The notes under the pieces are model-generated. The model was not told where the DNA came from. It saw only the letters and a program-made list of their open reading frames with translations, and made no database searches. The translations under genes and the position numbers were made by a program. A stretch of DNA of 6,469 nucleotides, taken from Actinomycetota bacterium (GTDB lineage Bacteria; Actinomycetota; Actinomycetes; Nanopelagicales; Nanopelagicaceae). This document shows positions 1-6,400 of the stretch, piece after piece. The number at the start of each line of letters is the position of its first letter. The first letter of the stretch is position 1. The stretch is from assembly GCA_009706135.1 (NCBI GenBank), contig WLRX01000052.1, positions 1 through 6,469 on the forward strand. Reading direction: 5' to 3'.

Positions 1-395
1 AAAGTGGCAAGTAATTTTTCTAATTGCTTCTTTGTAATTCCTGACTGTAATCCGCGTCCATGTGGCGGCGGCGCATCGATGTCCCACCATGTATTCCAGA
101 TGCGGTCTAAAAACTCACCTTGAATCTTCTTAAATTTCTCTCTCTTGCTTAACCAACGGCGGCGCCGTGCACGAAGATTTAGGTAGGAAATTTTCTTATG
201 ACCTTCAGATAAATCTCTGCCAAAAACTAATTGAAGTAATCCAGATTTGTTTGCTAGAAATTTAATCTCAATCGGAACGCTCGTTCTAATCTGATCGTGA
301 AAACCCAGCAGATCACCCACAACTGTTGTGCCGCTGCGCCCTGTGCCACCGACAAAAACAGGTCTAGACCTGTGATTACCCTGAGAAACCTTCAT
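1..395 (-). CDS. Sulfotransferase family protein, N-terminal part (cut by window start)
   Basis: The reading frame starts at ATG 395-393 and runs leftward without a stop for 131 codons to the window edge. Residues 16-24, GGTGRSGTT, form the 5'-phosphosulfate-binding loop of PAPS-dependent sulfotransferases, right after a short beta strand (RPVFV). The following segment (PIEIKFL, then SGLLQLVFGR) matches the product of the divergent gene at 447: 28 of 53 residues are identical without gaps. A basic stretch (RARRRRW, residues 76-82) and a WW-containing segment near residue 100 follow. The 3'-phosphate-binding and C-terminal motifs lie outside the window. An in-frame TGA lies a few codons upstream and no other start codon fits, so the start is well fixed. 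No Shine-Dalgarno is visible; the -10-like TACTCT ends 6 nt before ATG, suggesting a leaderless mRNA. By family it should transfer sulfate from PAPS to a hydroxyl or amine. The acceptor is unknown; a glycan or lipid is my inference. Confidence 0.88.
   Translation of the reverse strand, partial: MKVSQGNHRSRPVFVGGTGRSGTTVVGDLLGFHDQIRTSVPIEIKFLANKSGLLQLVFGRDLSEGHKKISYLNLRARRRRWLSKREKFKKIQGEFLDRIWNTWWDIDAPPPHGRGLQSGITKKQLEKLLAT
358..373. repeat. 16-bp perfect palindrome at the 5' end of the leftward sulfotransferase gene
   Basis: ACAGGTCTAGACCTGT reads identically on both strands. It lies inside codons 8-13 of the leftward sulfotransferase gene, about 23-38 nt downstream of its predicted leaderless transcription start. 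As RNA it could form a 6-bp stem closed by a CUAG tetraloop; as DNA it could be an operator. A perfect 16-bp palindrome is expected about 0.1 times in a window this long, so it is mildly unlikely by chance. A regulatory role is speculative. Confidence 0.4.
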
Positions 396-446
396 AACGC
401 AAGAGTAAACCGATGAATCTCATCTTTGAAACTCTAGAATCTACCC
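396..446. promoter_or_regulatory. Divergent promoter region between the two sulfotransferase genes
   Basis: These 51 bp separate the two start codons and must contain both promoters. Leftward: TACTCT (407-402) ends 6 nt before ATG, and TTCAAA (430-425) sits 17 nt upstream of it as a -35 with 4 of 6 consensus matches. Rightward: TAGAAT (435-440, 5 of 6 matches to TATAAT) ends 6 nt before the GTG at 447, with no good -35. Such spacing puts the transcription start on the first base of each start codon. A small inverted repeat, GATGA-ATC-TCATC (412-424), lies near the centre and could be a shared operator, although 5-bp arms are weak evidence. No Shine-Dalgarno precedes either gene. Confidence 0.55.
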
Positions 447-1379
447 GTGAGTCGAAATTATTCTCCAGTCTTCATAGGCGGATCGGGGCGCAGTGGCACG
501 ACCGTCACCCTGAATATGTTGAAGCGACATCCAAATTTTCATGCAAGTCTGCCACGCGAAATCAAATTTCTAACTAGTCGTCATGGGTTACTTGATCTGG
601 TCTATAGCCGCCCGTTCTCGGTCGAAGAAGATCTACATGGCTTGCGTTTTAATTTAGTTACACGGATATTGCCCTTAATTGGTCGAGACACAATGCAGTT
701 TTTTACCCGTAACCTGAATGGACGTTGGTGGAGCGAACCTGGCAAGGCAGGAAAGCCTCGCGGATTAGTTCAATCGATTTCTAAAGATGTCGTTGATCAG
801 GCGCATGAAAGATTTATTCAATCCTTTAAATCTGATCCAGAAAATGCTTCGCGTGACTTCTTTTATTCCCTTGCCCAAGCTCAGTTCAATAAACCTGACA
901 TAAAATTCTTTGGTGATTCGACACCTGTAAACATGATGCACTCCCGTCAGATCAAGGAATTGCTGCCAGATGCGCGCTTCATCAATGTGATCCGAGATGG
1001 TCGCGATGTAGCACTCTCAATTACTAAAGAGCGTTGGGGACCCAATGAACCATATGCAGGGTTGAAATGGTGGGCAAATCGCGTTCTAAAATCTGCAGAA
1101 GCTTTAGCAAAAGTAGATCAGAAATCTGTGCTTGAATTTAGAATAGAAGATCTTATTGTGCATGAGCGGGATGTTGCCTACAAAAATATTTTAAACTTCT
1201 TAGAACTAGATGATGCCACCGAACTTAGAGAATACTTTCAGGAGACAATGAGTGCCGAGCGATTACACATTGGACGCTGGCGGACTGAGGTAAAAGATCC
1301 AGAACGCTTCGATGCTAACTATAAATCCTTGTGTAAGAAACTTGCTAAAAAAGGAATTGAGATTAAAGACTTAGATTAA
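447..1379 (+). CDS. PAPS-dependent sulfotransferase family protein
   Basis: This complete 310-aa cytosolic-type sulfotransferase has no visible signal peptide or membrane segment. Residues 11-19 (GGSGRSGTT) form the 5'-phosphosulfate-binding loop. Residues 176-191 (ARFINVIRDGRDVALS) form the 3'-phosphate-binding region, with Arg183 and Ser191 in the usual positions. FFGDSTPVNM (154-163) precedes it, as in many bacterial Sulfotransfer-type proteins, and the GRWRTEV segment (276-282) matches the conserved C-terminal GRW motif. It should transfer a sulfuryl group from PAPS to an acceptor that the sequence does not reveal. PAPS would come from the cysD-cysNC operon that converges on it. The start is GTG: an in-frame TAG at 435 excludes anything longer, and the conserved strand begins at residue 7. 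TAGAAT ends 6 nt upstream, favouring leaderless expression. The stop overlaps the permease stop by 4 bp. A heparan- or carbohydrate-type acceptor is possible but unproven. Confidence 0.9.
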   Translation: MSRNYSPVFIGGSGRSGTTVTLNMLKRHPNFHASLPREIKFLTSRHGLLDLVYSRPFSVEEDLHGLRFNLVTRILPLIGRDTMQFFTRNLNGRWWSEPGKAGKPRGLVQSISKDVVDQAHERFIQSFKSDPENASRDFFYSLAQAQFNKPDIKFFGDSTPVNMMHSRQIKELLPDARFINVIRDGRDVALSITKERWGPNEPYAGLKWWANRVLKSAEALAKVDQKSVLEFRIEDLIVHERDVAYKNILNFLELDDATELREYFQETMSAERLHIGRWRTEVKDPERFDANYKSLCKKLAKKGIEIKDLD

Positions 1380-2131
1380 TTCGTAATAATTCTGAAGCCA
1401 TTAATTATAATTACAGCCAATCCAACAAGAATACCTATCTGCTTTCGTGGCAACCTAACAACGATTCGTGCAGCGATGGGCGCCATAATCGAACCACCTA
1501 GCGCCAACCCTCCAACTACTGCCCAGTCAATATTAAGACGATTAATATTGATCAAAAATCCAACACTTGCAGAGATTGCAACTATGAATTCAGCTGCGCT
1601 AACTGTTCCTATAATCTTTCTTGGCTCAACTGCAGTTGTTGTCATCATTGTTGGAGTAACAATTGGTCCCCAACCCCCGCCACCTGATGCATCAACAAAA
1701 CCACCCGTAAAACCTAAGTATGTGAAATAGCGTGGATTTGTTACTTGAAGCGAGGTTGGTTGCTGGGTAAAGTTAAAAATATTGCGATAGAGCAGCAAGA
1801 AACCTAAGAGCAAAAGAAGTGTAGAAATAAATATTTTTGCACTCGATAAATCAATTGATGATAAGAATGTTGCGCCTAAAATTGCCCCGATGCCACCTGG
1901 TATCGCAAGTTGCTTGAGGATTTTCTTGTCCACATTATCAGCGTGCCAGTGAGAAGCGCCTGAGACTAAAGTTGTTCCGATTTCGGCCGCGTGAACTGCG
2001 GCCGATGCAACGGCTGCAGAAGCACCAAGAGTTACGAGGAGCGTTGAACTTGTTAAACCAAATCCCATTCCGAGTGTGCCGTCAATGAGCTGCGCGATGG
2101 AACCAGCAAGTGCGAAGAAGATCCAATTCAT
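1376..2131 (-). CDS. TauE/SafE (DUF81) family permease, probable sulfate/sulfur oxyanion transporter, CysZ-like
   Basis: The protein is 251 aa and highly hydrophobic, with about seven or eight predicted membrane segments (roughly residues 2-18, 26-48, 72-92, 97-116, 135-147, 173-195, 203-225 and 231-249). Two family signatures are visible: the N-terminal IDGTLGMGFGLTSS (16-29) followed by SAAVHAAEIGTT (43-54), and the second-half GGFVDASGGGGWGPI (143-157). TauE/SafE proteins move sulfur oxyanions or organosulfonates across the inner membrane. The related CysZ at the end of the Corynebacterium glutamicum cys cluster is proposed to import sulfate. Its ATG overlaps the cysNC stop (ATGA) with no Shine-Dalgarno, so translational coupling is likely. 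That position suggests it supplies sulfate to the ATP sulfurylase, but export of sulfite or another anion cannot be excluded. Its stop lies within the stop codon region of the convergent sulfotransferase gene. Confidence 0.85.
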   Translation of the reverse strand: MNWIFFALAGSIAQLIDGTLGMGFGLTSSTLLVTLGASAAVASAAVHAAEIGTTLVSGASHWHADNVDKKILKQLAIPGGIGAILGATFLSSIDLSSAKIFISTLLLLLGFLLLYRNIFNFTQQPTSLQVTNPRYFTYLGFTGGFVDASGGGGWGPIVTPTMMTTTAVEPRKIIGTVSAAEFIVAISASVGFLININRLNIDWAVVGGLALGGSIMAPIAARIVVRLPRKQIGILVGLAVIIINGFRIITN

Positions 2132-3951
2132 AGGATGTACTTTAATATCTGCTCAGTATTTACTTGCGTATCGACTTCGCCATCTAGAGTCATTTCTGGA
2201 TTTGTAGGTCTTTCATAATCTTGACCTACTCCAGTGAAGTTTGGAATCTGTCCTTGCGACGCTTTCTTGTAGAGTCCCTTTGGATCACGTGCAATACAAA
2301 TATCTACGGGTGTATCGACAAAGACTTCTACAAAATCACCCTCATCAAAAATTGAGCGCGCTCGTTGGCGATCAACTTCAAATGGGCTAACTAAAGCAGT
2401 AATAACGATAAGGCCAGCATCAAGCATTAGTTTGGCTACTTCAGATACACGGCGTACGTTTTCTGCTCGATCTTCGGCAGTAAAACCTAAATCCACATTT
2501 AGTCCCATTCGCAAATTGTCGCCATCTAATACGTATGCGTGCATACCGAGGGCGTGCAATCTTTTCTCAAGAGCATTTGCGATAGTAGATTTTCCAGAAC
2601 CTGATAAACCAGTTAGCCAAATGAGTTTGGCCTTTTGATTTTTCGCACTTTCGCGAGCTGACTTATCGACTTCATATGCCTGATGTGTAATATTTTCACC
2701 GCGTCGAAGGGCGTGACGAATCATTCCGGCGCCAACGCTCTGAGAAGTTAGACGATCGATGAGAATAAAGTTTCCAAATTCTCGAGATTCTTTATACGGC
2801 AACAATGCCAGTGGAGCATTGGTGGCAATTTCAACAACGCCGATTTCATTCATGACTAATGTATTGGCAGGTTTTTCTTCTCCTGTATTTACATCAATAC
2901 TGTGTCGAATTTTTGTCACGATTACTGGAATTTGCTCAGGGCCTGAGATTAATAAATATGAGCGGCTATGTATAAGTGCTTCCTCGTTAAGCCAGACAAG
3001 GTGTGCACTGAAGCGGTCGCTGCCTGATATCTCTTCATTAACCGATGCAATCAAATCACCACGGGTGAGGTCTACTTCTGGTTGAAGAACTAACGTAACA
3101 GCATCGCCTTCATCGGCAGTTTCTATATTTTTAAAATCTGCAACGATTGTTGAAATAGTGGCTGTCAGATTGCTCGGGTGTATCCGAACCTGATCGCCAA
3201 CGCTGACTTTGCCTCGATGAATTGTGGTACTCACACCACGGAAATCTTCTGCACGCACTATTGATTGCACGCGCGCACGCATTGTGTTTTCCTCAGATTT
3301 TTGTGGCTGCCACGATTGAATACATTCAAGCAAACTCTGACCTGAGTGCCATGGCATATTTGTGCTGTGCGTAACTACGTTATCTCCGGCAAGGGCGCTC
3401 ATGGGTATGAAGTGAATATCAGGCAGATCAAATCGCGACATATGCGAAAGTAAATCTTCTTTGATTGTTGTAAAGATTTGTTGGCTGTAATCAACTGCAT
3501 CTAATTTATTGATTGCAACAATTACTCGAGAAACTCCCATGAGATTACAAATCATCAAATGGCGAAGCGTCTGGGTACGGACTCCCTTGGTCGCATCAAT
3601 AAGTACAATTGCAATGTCCGCCCTAGATGCGGCAACAGCCATATTTCTTGTGTATTGCTCGTGCCCTGGTGCGTCAGAAATTATTAAACGTCTGCCATCT
3701 AGTAAAGACATAGAACGATAAGCAACATCAATTGTGATTCCTTGTTCGCGTTCTGCTTCGAGGCCATCGGTAAGTAAGCTGAAATCGATGTCGCCTGCTG
3801 CAATTGTTGAACCAGGTCGGCGAACATGTCGAGCGGCGCCCACTGTGTCGTGCGGAACGCTATCTGTTTCTACTAATAATCTGCCGATCAGCGTGCTCTT
3901 TCCGTCATCGACACTTCCACAGGTAAGCAAACGAAGAACTGAGGTCTGCAT
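2128..3951 (-). CDS. cysNC: Bifunctional sulfate adenylyltransferase subunit 1 / adenylylsulfate kinase (CysNC)
   Basis: This 607-aa fusion is close to the usual CysNC length. Residues 1 to about 215 are the CysN GTPase: P-loop GSVDDGKS (12-19), EREQGITID (67-75), DAPGH (93-97), NKLD (148-151) and SAL (185-187). EF-Tu-like beta-barrel domains follow to about residue 415. After a linker, residues 440-607 are APS kinase: P-loop GLSGSGKS (448-455), DGDNLR (476-481), VSPF (521-524, whose Ser corresponds to the phosphorylatable Ser of CysC), DPKGLYKKA (556-564) and NFTG (571-574). All key motifs are intact, so both halves look active. With CysD it couples GTP hydrolysis to APS formation from ATP and sulfate, then phosphorylates APS to PAPS in the cytoplasm. 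Its ATG directly follows the cysD TAA with no gap; a GAAGGG about 9 nt upstream may serve as ribosome binding site. The stop overlaps the permease start. Confidence 0.97.
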   Translation of the reverse strand: MQTSVLRLLTCGSVDDGKSTLIGRLLVETDSVPHDTVGAARHVRRPGSTIAAGDIDFSLLTDGLEAEREQGITIDVAYRSMSLLDGRRLIISDAPGHEQYTRNMAVAASRADIAIVLIDATKGVRTQTLRHLMICNLMGVSRVIVAINKLDAVDYSQQIFTTIKEDLLSHMSRFDLPDIHFIPMSALAGDNVVTHSTNMPWHSGQSLLECIQSWQPQKSEENTMRARVQSIVRAEDFRGVSTTIHRGKVSVGDQVRIHPSNLTATISTIVADFKNIETADEGDAVTLVLQPEVDLTRGDLIASVNEEISGSDRFSAHLVWLNEEALIHSRSYLLISGPEQIPVIVTKIRHSIDVNTGEEKPANTLVMNEIGVVEIATNAPLALLPYKESREFGNFILIDRLTSQSVGAGMIRHALRRGENITHQAYEVDKSARESAKNQKAKLIWLTGLSGSGKSTIANALEKRLHALGMHAYVLDGDNLRMGLNVDLGFTAEDRAENVRRVSEVAKLMLDAGLIVITALVSPFEVDRQRARSIFDEGDFVEVFVDTPVDICIARDPKGLYKKASQGQIPNFTGVGQDYERPTNPEMTLDGEVDTQVNTEQILKYIL

Positions 3952-4857
3952 TTAAAAATACCCTTCGCTCTTCTTTTTCTCCATTGAATCTTCATTTGCA
4001 CCATCAATCAGACGAGTGGCACGTTCGCTCAGTTTTACGGCGAAAACTTCTTCTACAATTTCTTCGATTGTTTTTGCATCCGATTGCACAGCTGCCGTCA
4101 GCGGGTAACAACCCAATGTTCTAAATCGAACTTCGAGCATCTCGGGTTTTTCACCAACACCCAGTGGATAACGATCGTCATCGACCATGATGAGTTGATC
4201 TCCGCGTTTAACAACTGGCCGCTCTTTTGCAAAGTAGAGAGGATTAACTTCGATTTTTTCCTGCTCGATGTATCGCCACACATCTAATTCAGTCCAATCA
4301 GATATTGGAAAGACTCGCATAGTCTGCCCCGGTGCTAGCCGGGTGTTATATGTACGCCACATTTCTGGACGTTGATTGCGTGGATTCCATCGATGGCCTT
4401 CATCGCGCAAACTAAAGATTCGCTCTTTTGCTCGAGATTTTTCTTCATCTCGCCTTGATCCACCAATTGCAGCATCAATCTGATGGTCATCGAGTGCCTG
4501 TCGCAATGCAACAGTTTTCATTACACGTGTGTACTCAGAAATACCGGTAGTGAATGGATTAATACGACTTTCGACGCCTTCTTTATTGGTATTTACAATT
4601 AAAGACAAGGAGTTATCGGCGACAACTTTGTCGCGAAAACTAATCATTTCCTTAAACTTCCATGTTGTATCAATATGGAGTAGCTGGAATGGAATTGGCG
4701 CAGGGTAAAAAGCTTTCTTTGCTAGATGTAGCAATACTGAGGAGTCCTTACCAATTGAATACATCAAAACTGGTTTACGAAACGACACGGCTGTCTCGCG
4801 CAGAATCTCAATCGATTCATTTTCAAGCGCCTTGAGTATTTCGGTATCTACGCGCAC
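3952..4857 (-). CDS. cysD: Sulfate adenylyltransferase subunit 2 (CysD)
   Basis: This 301-aa protein matches the normal CysD length (about 300). It belongs to the PP-loop ATP pyrophosphatase superfamily: SIGKDSS (34-40) is the PP-loop. [15 protein letters not shown] (132-146), [16 protein letters not shown] (182-197), RTLGCYPLT (246-254) and the terminal [11 protein letters not shown] (291-301) are CysD hallmarks. It catalyses adenylylation of sulfate to APS in complex with the CysN domain of the next gene. The start is GTG at 4857-4855; an in-frame TAA four codons upstream rules out a longer protein, and [19 protein letters not shown] aligns with the family N-terminus. A TAATAT hexamer (4869-4864) ends 6 nt before GTG and there is no Shine-Dalgarno, so the operon mRNA is probably leaderless. 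It is the first gene of cysD-cysNC-permease. The typical assimilation partners cysH and cysI are not in the window. Confidence 0.97.
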   Translation of the reverse strand: MRVDTEILKALENESIEILRETAVSFRKPVLMYSIGKDSSVLLHLAKKAFYPAPIPFQLLHIDTTWKFKEMISFRDKVVADNSLSLIVNTNKEGVESRINPFTTGISEYTRVMKTVALRQALDDHQIDAAIGGSRRDEEKSRAKERIFSLRDEGHRWNPRNQRPEMWRTYNTRLAPGQTMRVFPISDWTELDVWRYIEQEKIEVNPLYFAKERPVVKRGDQLIMVDDDRYPLGVGEKPEMLEVRFRTLGCYPLTAAVQSDAKTIEEIVEEVFAVKLSERATRLIDGANEDSMEKKKSEGYF

Positions 4858-4871
4858 CTCGGCATATTACT

Positions 4872-4935
4872 ACGAGAGTTTTAGAGGTAAGCGTGGAATC
4901 GCAGTAAATCACCTCTACTTCGCACGAGATTTAGA
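4872..4935. repeat. Direct repeat ACGAGA(G)TTTTAGA in the divergent control region
   Basis: ACGAGAGTTTTAGA (4872-4885) recurs as ACGAGATTTAGA (4924-4935), with two bases fewer. The copies start 52 bp apart, close to five helical turns, one near the cysD promoter and one overlapping the predicted kinase promoter spacer. This arrangement could serve a dimeric or looping regulator. Chance similarity in a short AT-rich stretch cannot be excluded. Confidence 0.3.
4882..4917. repeat. Inverted repeat TAGAGGT / ACCTCTA, 22-nt spacer
   Basis: TAGAGGT (4882-4888) and ACCTCTA (4911-4917) are perfect 7-bp inverted arms; AGAGGT occurs a third time at 4956-4961 near the kinase start. The spacer is too long for a strong hairpin, so an operator with separated half-sites would be the more likely use. 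A 7-bp pair is not very improbable in a region this size. Confidence 0.25.
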
Positions 4936-4972
4936 ACTATATGTAATGCCAGTACAGAGGTTAAAGTTAGCC

Positions 4973-6400
4973 ATGGCCATTGTGGCAATTGATCAAGGTA
5001 CTTCAGGCACCAAAGCCCTTGTGATTGGTGATTCTGGCGAAGTCCTTAGTCGTGGATATTCACCACTTGAATTACAGCATGGCGCACCAGGTGTCAGCGA
5101 ATGCACGGCAGATAATTTGTGGCAATCAATAATCATTGCCGTTAAGCAAGCACTCACAGGCAGCACAGAAAAAATCACAGCCGTCGGATTAGCAAATCAA
5201 GGTGAATCGATCTTGGCTTGGGATAAGAACAATGGCGATGCGCTGTCGCAGGTAATTATTTGGCAGGACTCACGGTCAGCTACATTATGTGAAGAACGAA
5301 GTGCGCACTCTGCATTCGTATTATCGAAAAGTGGATTAACTATAGATCCATACTTTGTGGCACCAAAGATGGTGTGGCTACGTGAGCGAGTTAAAACTGG
5401 TGTAATCACAACAACGGATTCGTGGATTATTGCTAAATTAACTGGCAAGTTTGTAACAGATGTTTCAACAGCATCTCGCACACTGCTCTTTGATTTACAT
5501 ACTCGGGCGTGGAGTTCTGAGTTAGCAGAGATCTGGGGACTAGACGTTGGTGACTTCCCAGAATTAATTAAGAACGATCAAGTAATCGGTGAAATCTGTC
5601 ACCCTGATTTAGAGCAACTCCGCGGTGTTGTATTAGCAGGTGCGATGGTTGATCAACCAGCGGCTTTGCTGGCCGAGAATTGTTTTGAAATTGGACAAGC
5701 AAAGTGCACATACGGCACCGGTGCATTCTTGCTTACCAATATCGGTGACACGCCAAAGATCTCCAAGCATGGATTAGCAACTTCACTCGCATGGAATATC
5801 CGCGGTGAATCCGCCTATTACTTAGATGGTCAAGTATTTACAGCAGCAACTGCTGTGCAGTGGCTCATCGAAAATAATTTACTGGATTCAGCAGAAGCAA
5901 TTGATTCCTTACCAGATGCACGTGGTGTAATGGCCGCCCCAGGATTTGCAGGTTACGGCGCACCCTTATGGAAACCGCGCGCAACGGCAAGCATTGCAGG
6001 ATTAACACTGAGTCATGGCAAAGGCGAAATAGCGCGCGCAATGGTCGATGGAATTGCTGCTCAGGTTGCCGACTTACTTAGTGCAATTGCAGCAGATGGA
6101 GTGAGCGTCACACACCTGCGCGTTGATGGCGGCTTAACACAATCACAAACCTTGATGCAGATGCAGGCGGACTTAGCACAAGTAGAAATCGAGGTGTATC
6201 CGCATCCAGATGCCACTGCCATCGGAGTTGCTAACCTTGCAGCAATGGCAACACAAAGCGCGCTGCACCTAGGAGATTTCGCATCTTCCTGGAAACCGGC
6301 ACATACGTATTCACCTGCATGGAGCGCCGATCGCGCCCAGAGTTACCTAGCAAAGTGGCGCACCTTGCCCGCCAATGCGTTGGAATCTGCCCATGAGTAA
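4973..6400 (+). CDS. FGGY-family carbohydrate/polyol kinase (glycerol kinase-like)
   Basis: With ATG at 4973 the product is 475 aa, within the FGGY range (about 450-520). Residues 7-14 (DQGTSGTK) are the phosphate-1 loop, Asp227 in GAMVDQPAA is the expected catalytic base, TYGTG (246-250) is the phosphate-2 loop, and LRVDGG (382-387) is the adenosine motif. GYGAPLWKPRA (327-337) followed by GLTL matches the family's C-terminal signature. Resemblance is closest to glycerol kinase: NQGES (75-79), IWQDSR (96-101), DPYF (125-128) and Phe252 align with its substrate pocket, but the usual Arg of NQRET is Gly77, so glycerol may not be the substrate. It phosphorylates a polyol or sugar with ATP in the cytoplasm. 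The frame is open back to a TTG at 4832, but those 47 residues overlap cysD and are unlike any FGGY N-terminus. The next gene overlaps by 8 bp, implying co-transcription with a flavin-dependent dehydrogenase. Confidence 0.88.
   Translation: MAIVAIDQGTSGTKALVIGDSGEVLSRGYSPLELQHGAPGVSECTADNLWQSIIIAVKQALTGSTEKITAVGLANQGESILAWDKNNGDALSQVIIWQDSRSATLCEERSAHSAFVLSKSGLTIDPYFVAPKMVWLRERVKTGVITTTDSWIIAKLTGKFVTDVSTASRTLLFDLHTRAWSSELAEIWGLDVGDFPELIKNDQVIGEICHPDLEQLRGVVLAGAMVDQPAALLAENCFEIGQAKCTYGTGAFLLTNIGDTPKISKHGLATSLAWNIRGESAYYLDGQVFTAATAVQWLIENNLLDSAEAIDSLPDARGVMAAPGFAGYGAPLWKPRATASIAGLTLSHGKGEIARAMVDGIAAQVADLLSAIAADGVSVTHLRVDGGLTQSQTLMQMQADLAQVEIEVYPHPDATAIGVANLAAMATQSALHLGDFASSWKPAHTYSPAWSADRAQSYLAKWRTLPANALESAHE

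Larger units (their letters stand above)
4858..4972. promoter_or_regulatory. Divergent control region between cysD and the FGGY kinase gene
   Basis: These 115 bp carry the promoters of both operons. For cysD, TAATAT (4869-4864) lies 6 nt before the GTG; no convincing -35 is seen. For the kinase, TTCGCA (4919-4924, 4 of 6) and TGTAAT (4942-4947, 5 of 6) are 17 nt apart and would start transcription near 4954, leaving a short leader containing AGAGG (4956-4960), 12 nt before the ATG. An alternative leaderless promoter is TAAAGT (4962-4967), 5 nt before ATG. The region also holds an inverted repeat and a direct repeat, listed separately. Promoter calls are by eye and unproven. Confidence 0.5.

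Noticed and set aside
1402..1413. TAATTATAATTA, 12-bp AT-only palindrome near the end of the permease gene
   Set aside because: It lies in codons for a VIIIN-type hydrophobic stretch in AT-rich DNA, has no T-tract typical of a terminator, and is likely by chance.
1476..1730. 84-codon open frame on the plus strand antisense to the permease gene
   Set aside because: Proline- and isoleucine-rich translation without a recognisable domain or ribosome binding site, fully inside a well-supported membrane protein gene; it is a shadow frame.
3266..3282. 17-bp alternating pyrimidine-purine tract (TGCACGCGCGCACGCAT), possible Z-DNA
   Set aside because: It falls in cysNC codons for a conserved-type MRARVQ segment at the start of the barrel domain; coding constraint explains it.
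4098..4283. 61-codon minus-strand frame inside cysD in a different phase
   Set aside because: cysD is intact across this region with conserved motifs on both sides, and the frame shows no family features.
1376..4857. Interpretation as a standard assimilatory sulfate reduction cluster
   Set aside because: No PAPS or APS reductase, sulfite reductase or cysteine synthase is visible, and the direct neighbours are sulfotransferases. It cannot be excluded if those genes lie elsewhere in the genome.
4832..4972. Extended start (TTG at 4832) adding 47 residues to the FGGY kinase
   Set aside because: It would overlap the start of cysD by 26 bp and read through the divergent promoter region. The added residues do not resemble an FGGY N-terminus, and ATG 4973 gives the family-typical MAIVAIDQGT start. 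ATG 4946 (nine extra residues) remains a minor alternative.
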